Assembly (NCBI RefSeq): GCF_000719775.1
Contig: NZ_JOHR01000014.1
Span: 248,001 to 312,000, forward strand
Direction of reading: 5' to 3'
Source: Streptomyces sp. NRRL F-5135
GTDB lineage: Bacteria; Actinomycetota; Actinomycetes; Streptomycetales; Streptomycetaceae
Length of the DNA: 64,000 nucleotides
The stretch's first letter is position 1. Each line of letters begins with the position of its first letter. A program made the translations under genes and the position numbers. A model generated the notes under the pieces. The model searched no databases. It saw nothing but the letters and a program-made list of their open reading frames with translations, and was not told the DNA's origin. Below are positions 59,739 through 64,000 of the stretch, one piece after another.

Positions 59739-61193
59739 CTATTCTCCCGCGCCCCGGCCCGCGCCTCGCGCCGGGGTGGACGTGGCGATGATCTCGTCGG
59801 CGGCGCGCCGGGCGCTCGCGACGCAGGCCGGGATGCCGACCCCGTCGTACGCCGCGCCGCACACCCGCAGGGCGGGCAGTTTGGCGACCGCCTCGCGGAT
59901 CCGGGCGACCCTGGCCTGGTGGCCGACCGGGTACTGCGGCAGACCGCCGACCCAGCGGGTGACCTCGGTGGCGACGGGCCGGGCGGCCAGCCCGACCGCC
60001 TCGCCGAGGTCGCGCAGCGAGACGTCGACCAGATCGGCGTCGTCGCGGTGCGTCTGCTCCTCCTCGCCGTACCGCCCGATCGAGGTACGCAGGACGAACA
60101 GGTCGGGCGCGCCGTCCGCGACCCAGCCCCACTTGCGGGTGGAGAACGTCGACGCCTTGATCGTGCGGCCGTCGACCGGCGGCACGAGGAAACCGCTGAG
60201 GTCGGGCAGTCCGGCGAGGTCGGCGCGGCGGAAGGCCAGGGTCACCAGCGCCATGGAGGCGTACTCGACCTCGGCCAGTCCGGCGGCCGCGGCCGGGGAC
60301 TCGTCGGCGAGCAGCGCGGAGGCCGACCAGGCGGGCGTGGCCAGGACGACACCGTCGGCGGCCAGGGTCTGCCGGTCGGTGCGCACCCGCCAGCCGTGCT
60401 CGGTACGGGACAGGCCGAGTACGGGCGTCTCGGTGCGGATCTCGCCGCCCGCCGCCCGTACGGCGTCCGCGACGGCGCCCGGCAGCAGGCCCACACCGCC
60501 CTCGATGCCCGCGAAGACGGCGTCCGCGGGGCCCGTCGGCCGAGGAGCCGCGGCGGTCCTCCCCTGGACCGCGCGGACGGCGTCCAGCAGGGAGCCATGG
60601 GTCCTGACCGCCTCGAACAGCTGGGGCACGGCGGATTTCATGGAGATGCGGTACGCGTCGCCCGCGTACACCCCGCCGAGCAGCGGCTCCACCAGCCGGT
60701 CGACGACCTCGCGGCCGAGCCGCTCGGCGACGTACGCGCCGACCGCGACATCGTCGCCGACCTCGCCGGGCGGCAGCTCCGCCTCCCGCGCGATCCGGGC
60801 GGTCCCCTCGTCGGAGAGGAGGCCCGCGAGGGCGGCGGCGTCGCCGGGAACGCCCATGACATGGCCCTTGGGCATCGGCCGCAGCGCCCCGCGCGTCCAG
60901 ACGGCCGCGGTGCCCGCGGTGGGCGGCCGCAGCCGCTCGCCGAGTCCGACGGCGGTGGCCAGGTCGACGGCCTCGGGCCGGCGCGCGAGCATCGACTCGG
61001 CGCCCAGGTCGACGGGCGCGCCCGCGATCTCCCCGGCGCGGAGCTTGCCGCCGAGCCGGTCGGTGGCCTCCAGGAGTGTGACGCCGACCCCGGCGTCCAG
61101 CAGCCGGTGAGCTGCGGCGAGGCCGGCGATCCCGCCGCCGATGACGACGACATGGCCCGGGTTCGTGTCCACGTTCTGAGCGCTCGACTCCAT
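59739..61193 (-). CDS. cgoX: Coproporphyrinogen III oxidase (HemG/HemY type)
   Basis: 484-residue FAD enzyme that oxidises coproporphyrinogen III to coproporphyrin III, supplying HemQ after iron insertion. The N-terminal dinucleotide fold is [20 protein letters not shown] followed by [11 protein letters not shown]; the C-terminal FAD motif is [22 protein letters not shown]. Older annotation would call it protoporphyrinogen oxidase hemG or hemY; pairing with HemQ supports the copro route. ATG 61193; longer in-frame sequence upstream is repeat-rich and not coding. Confidence 0.94.
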   Translation of the reverse strand: MESSAQNVDTNPGHVVVIGGGIAGLAAAHRLLDAGVGVTLLEATDRLGGKLRAGEIAGAPVDLGAESMLARRPEAVDLATAVGLGERLRPPTAGTAAVWTRGALRPMPKGHVMGVPGDAAALAGLLSDEGTARIAREAELPPGEVGDDVAVGAYVAERLGREVVDRLVEPLLGGVYAGDAYRISMKSAVPQLFEAVRTHGSLLDAVRAVQGRTAAAPRPTGPADAVFAGIEGGVGLLPGAVADAVRAAGGEIRTETPVLGLSRTEHGWRVRTDRQTLAADGVVLATPAWSASALLADESPAAAAGLAEVEYASMALVTLAFRRADLAGLPDLSGFLVPPVDGRTIKASTFSTRKWGWVADGAPDLFVLRTSIGRYGEEEQTHRDDADLVDVSLRDLGEAVGLAARPVATEVTRWVGGLPQYPVGHQARVARIREAVAKLPALRVCGAAYDGVGIPACVASARRAADEIIATSTPARGAGRGAGE

Positions 61194-61229
61194 GTGCCCA
61201 CTGTCTCAGACGGGCCCTCCCCCGGCGCC

Positions 61230-61365
61230 GCCGGGCGCCTCGCCCGTAGCCGCCGTACCGAACCGTCGTACCGACCCGCCGCCGCGCCGAACCGCCGCCG
61301 TACCGCACCGTCGTACCGACCCCCCCGTACCGAGTCCCGGCCGTGACCACTTCGGTACCGGGAAC
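61230..61365. repeat. Imperfect CCGTACCG-rich repeats between cgoX and the DUF4349 gene
   Basis: Two copies of a block starting GCCGCCGTACCG and including ACCGTCGTACCGACCC lie about 50 bases apart, with further CCGTACCGA pieces to 61340. The region is between divergent starts, so it must contain both promoters; the repeats could be regulatory or simply slippage products. Confidence 0.6.
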
Positions 61366-61433
61366 AGGAAACCCGCTCGGCCGTCCCTCACGTCGAACCG
61401 TCACCATTCGTGGAAAGTACCCAGGGGGGTCTT

Positions 61434-62378
61434 ATGCGTGCGATGCCCGCGTTCGCGGCGGCACTGCTCACCGTCTCAGTCACTCTCACCGGATGCGGCT
61501 TCGGCGGCGAGGACGAGAAGGCGCTCCAAAGCTCCGCGGCCGACGCGGCGGACGGGTCGCAGGCGTCCGGTGCGGCGGGCGAGTCCGGCCGGTCGGGTGC
61601 CGCGGGCCCCTCCGCCGGGTCCGGCGCCAAGGGGCAGCAGGCGAAGGCACCGCTGCCCGGCAGCCACGTCATCCGCACGGCACGCCTGACCGTGGGCGTC
61701 GAGGACACCGCCAAGGCGCTCGTCACGGCGCGCTCGGCGGCCGAGCGGTCCGGCGGTCTGGTCGAGAACGAGTCCACCGAACGGACCGACGACGGCCATG
61801 TGATGTCGACTGTCGTGCTGCGCGTGCCGCAACGGGAGTACGACTCCGTCCTGGCCGAACTGGCGGGCACCGGCACGCTGATCGCGCGCGGCAGCGAGGC
61901 CAAGGACGTCACCGACCAGGTGGTCGACGTGAACAGCAGGGTCGCGTCGCAGCGGGCGAGCGTCGCCCGGGTACGGGAGTTGATGGACCGGGCCGACAGG
62001 CTCTCGGACGTGGTGGAGCTGGAGGGCGAGCTGAGCACCCGCCAGGCGGCGCTCGAATCGCTGCTCGCCCAGCAGGCGGCCCTCAAGGACCGTACGACGC
62101 TGGCCACCATCACGCTCGAACTGACGGAGACTCCCGCGGCGGAGAACGGGAAGGAGGACGATCCGGGGTTCCTCGACGCGCTGGCCGGCGGCTGGGACGC
62201 GTTCACTGCCACGCTGCGGTGGATCGCGGTGGGCGTCGGCGCGGTGACGCCGTTCGCGGTGGCGTTCGCGGCGCTGTACGCGCTGTGGCGGCTGGTGCGC
62301 GGCCGGCTGCCCCGGCCGCCCGCGCGGAGGCGGCCGGCGGCCGTCCCGGCGGCCGAGGGGACCCCGGGACAGGAGTGA
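61434..62378 (+). CDS. DUF4349 lipoprotein
   Basis: 314-residue predicted lipoprotein: a short signal ends in the lipobox VTLTGC, then a Ser/Ala/Gly-rich linker to about residue 75. The DUF4349 domain follows (VIRTARLTVGVEDTAKAL, GLVENESTER, VLRVPQREYDSVLAEL) with a coiled-coil (ASVARVRELMDRADRLSDVVELEGELSTRQ-type heptads). One C-terminal membrane helix (WIAVGVGAVTPFAVAFAALYALW) and an Arg/Pro tail end the protein. AGGGGGG precedes ATG 61434. Two membrane attachments with a coil suggest an envelope scaffold role, unproven. Confidence 0.87.
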   Translation: MRAMPAFAAALLTVSVTLTGCGFGGEDEKALQSSAADAADGSQASGAAGESGRSGAAGPSAGSGAKGQQAKAPLPGSHVIRTARLTVGVEDTAKALVTARSAAERSGGLVENESTERTDDGHVMSTVVLRVPQREYDSVLAELAGTGTLIARGSEAKDVTDQVVDVNSRVASQRASVARVRELMDRADRLSDVVELEGELSTRQAALESLLAQQAALKDRTTLATITLELTETPAAENGKEDDPGFLDALAGGWDAFTATLRWIAVGVGAVTPFAVAFAALYALWRLVRGRLPRPPARRRPAAVPAAEGTPGQE

Positions 62379-62498
62379 GCGCGGGAGCCCGCGTAGCGTG
62401 CCCCCGCGGACAGCGATACGGATGACACCGACACGACGGACGGCATCGGGACGGATGGCGTCCGCGTGTAGGCGGGGACACGGACCGGAGGACACACG

Positions 62499-63941
62499 AT
62501 GGCGGCTGAGCGCTTGGTGATCATCGGCGGCGACGCGGCGGGCATGTCCGCCGCGTCGCAGGCCCGCCGGATGAAGGGCCCGGAGGAGCTGGAGATCGTC
62601 GCCTTCGAACGCGGGCACTTCTCCTCCTTCTCCGCCTGCGGCATCCCGTACTGGGTGAGCGGCGACGTCCCGGGGCGCGACGCCCTGATCGCCCGCACCC
62701 CGGAGGAACACCGGGCGCGCTCGATCGACCTGCGGATGCGCACGGAGGTCACGGAGATCGACGTCGAGGGGCAGCGGGTGCGCACCCGTGAACTCCCGGA
62801 CGGCTCGGGCCGCGACGCCCGCTCCGGCCCGGAACGCGACTCCAAGGCCGGCTCCGGCTCCGGGAGTACCGAGCGCTGGACGAGCTTCGACAAGCTGGTC
62901 GTGGCGACCGGCGCCCGGCCCGTACGGCCCCCGCTGCCCGGCATCGACGCCCCCGGCGTGCACGGTGTCCAGACCCTCGACGACGGCCAGGCGCTGCTCG
63001 ACACCCTGACCGGCAGCGGCGGCGGGCGCGCCGTGGTCGTCGGCGCGGGTTATATCGGTGTGGAGATGGCCGAGGCGCTGCTGAAGCGCGGCTACGAGGT
63101 GACTGTCGTGCACCGCGACGAGGAGCCCATGGCCACCCTCGACCCGGACATGGGCCGGCTCGTGCGGGAGGCGATGACCGGGATGGGCATCACGGTCGTC
63201 GGCGGCGCGGCGGTCTCCGCGATCCGCACGGGCGGGGACGGCCGCGCACGCGCCGTGGCCACCGACGACGCCGAGTACCCGGCGGACGTGGTCGTCCTCG
63301 GTATCGGCGTGGAGCCGGAGACCGGCCCGGCCCGCGCCGCGGGGCTGCCCGTCGGGGCGCACGGCGGACTGCTCACCGACCGGTCGATGCGCGTGCGCGG
63401 GTACGAGAACATCTGGGCCGGCGGCGACTGCGTGGAGGTGCTGGACCTGATCTCCGGCGCCGAGCGCCACATCGCGCTGGGCACGCACGCGAACAAGCAC
63501 GGCCAGATCATCGGCGCGAACGTGGCGGGCGGCTACGCCACCTTCCCCGGGGTCGTCGGCACGGCCGTCAGCAAGGTCTGCGAGCTGGAGATCGCGCGGA
63601 CGGGGCTGCGCGAGAAGGACGCTCACCGGGCGGGCCTGCAGTTCGTCACCGCGACGATCGAGTCCACCAACAGCGCCGGTTACTACCCGGGCGCGGCCCC
63701 GATGACGGTGAAGATGCTCGCGGAGCGCCGCACGGGCCGGCTGCTGGGCGCGCAGATCGTCGGCCGCGAGGGCGCGGCCAAGCGCGTGGACGTCGCGGCG
63801 GTCGCGCTGACCGCGGGGATGTCGGTGGAGGCCATGACGATGCTCGACCTCGGCTACGCCCCGCCGTTCTCCCCGGTGTGGGACCCGGTCCTGGTCGCGG
63901 CGCGCAGGGCGACGGCGGTGGTGCGGAAGGCGGGCGCGTAG
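62499..63941 (+). CDS. FAD-dependent pyridine nucleotide oxidoreductase, CoA-disulfide-reductase type
   Basis: 480-residue flavoprotein. FAD motif VIIGGDAAGMSAASQARR is followed by SSFSACGIPYWVSG, whose single Cys is the redox Cys of CoA-disulfide reductases and NADH oxidases. The NAD motif is AVVVGAGYIGVEMAEAL; the second FAD motif is IWAGGDCVEV; a C-terminal dimerisation domain ends near DLGYAPPFSPVWDP. An Arg/Gly/Ser-rich insert near residue 110 is not family-typical. It could reduce CoA disulfide, persulfide or oxygen. ATG 62499 with GGAGGA upstream. Confidence 0.9.
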   Translation: MAAERLVIIGGDAAGMSAASQARRMKGPEELEIVAFERGHFSSFSACGIPYWVSGDVPGRDALIARTPEEHRARSIDLRMRTEVTEIDVEGQRVRTRELPDGSGRDARSGPERDSKAGSGSGSTERWTSFDKLVVATGARPVRPPLPGIDAPGVHGVQTLDDGQALLDTLTGSGGGRAVVVGAGYIGVEMAEALLKRGYEVTVVHRDEEPMATLDPDMGRLVREAMTGMGITVVGGAAVSAIRTGGDGRARAVATDDAEYPADVVVLGIGVEPETGPARAAGLPVGAHGGLLTDRSMRVRGYENIWAGGDCVEVLDLISGAERHIALGTHANKHGQIIGANVAGGYATFPGVVGTAVSKVCELEIARTGLREKDAHRAGLQFVTATIESTNSAGYYPGAAPMTVKMLAERRTGRLLGAQIVGREGAAKRVDVAAVALTAGMSVEAMTMLDLGYAPPFSPVWDPVLVAARRATAVVRKAGA

Positions 63942-63960
63942 CGCGGGGCGGCGACGGGCC

Positions 63961-64000
63961 CTACCGGGCCGTCCGCGTGTGCACGTACTCCACGAGCCGG
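63961..64000 (-). CDS. C-terminal end of an unidentified gene (partial)
   Basis: On the minus strand, 12 codons (ending RLVEYVHTRTAR) run to a TAG at 63963-63961. Codon use is GC-rich at third positions, so this is plausibly the tail of a gene starting beyond the window, convergent with the flavoprotein gene. Too short to identify. Confidence 0.5.
   Translation of the reverse strand, partial: RLVEYVHTRTAR

Noticed and set aside
1..64000. tRNA, rRNA, insertion sequences, prophage or origin
   Set aside because: I looked for cloverleaf-like ends, transposase motifs and terminal inverted repeats and found none I could support; short or divergent ones may have been missed by eye.

Overview
This window looks like a piece of a Streptomyces chromosome. 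It has very high GC with G or C at most third codon positions, many GTG and TTG starts, Tat-type signals, a FHA-DUF1707 protein, an XRE-DUF397 pair, the MNIO (DUF692)-TIGR04222 pair, the HemQ/CgoX haem route and a CebR-type operator. No rRNA, tRNA, insertion sequence, phage or CRISPR array was recognised.

Layout. 1-2750: end of a sulfonate-type ABC transporter operon (binding protein tail, ATPase, permease) followed by a sirohydrochlorin-chelatase-family protein. 2757-8025: a truncated DUF4440 gene, DUF1697, an OleD-type glycosyltransferase with a palindromic operator inside its promoter, an APH-fold kinase, a DnaQ-type exonuclease and a HEPN protein. 8438-17087: glycogen/trehalose block (GlgX, TreY, TreZ) interrupted by a FHA protein and a secreted AA10 LPMO-CBM2 under a CebR box. 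17202-21552: M24 peptidase, an unknown protein, a Tat-exported amidase and an AadA-like nucleotidyltransferase. 21714-27626: a peptide-handling module of AroM, OPT transporter, DUF1177, IclR regulator and PepE. 27665-28661: a class A beta-lactamase whose 3' end is lost at a 17-bp tandem array. 28839-35811: MsrB, MurC, a UspA-like protein, a RibD-C reductase, ZapE, OsmC and a PhoX-like phosphatase. 35986-38048: a coupled three-gene operon of small proteins, including a 38-residue membrane peptide, facing an XRE/DUF397 pair. 38249-47996: MarR/amidohydrolase, polysaccharide deacetylase, ketopantoate-reductase-like/TetR, an unknown protein, an ABC exporter pair, AIM24, Pth2 and a DUF4142 protein. 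48358-50842: the MNIO-TIGR04222 pair. 51212-53456: secreted tripeptidyl-aminopeptidase-like hydrolase and MazG-like protein. 53527-58603: a regulator remnant, then a tightly coupled operon of a GlmU-C-like hexapeptide protein, MurA-like, serine hydrolase and MurB-like proteins, followed by a degenerate MurB fragment. 59018-64000: HemQ, CgoX/HemG, a DUF4349 lipoprotein, a CoA-disulfide-reductase-like flavoprotein and the tail of one more gene.

The two best candidates for an undescribed system are these. (1) 48358-50842: a multinuclear iron oxygenase (MNIO) that appears fused to its own partner domain, 4 bases upstream of a membrane protein whose Gly/Ser-rich C-tail has five Cys spaced 9-11 residues apart. 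(2) 54304-58428: a self-contained second UDP-MurNAc-type module with a serine hydrolase, remote from the housekeeping MurC, next to a broken regulator and carrying its own palindromic operator. The OPT/DUF1177/AroM/PepE module is a third, likely peptide scavenging, system whose chemistry is not known to me. All calls come from reading the sequence; no database search was run.
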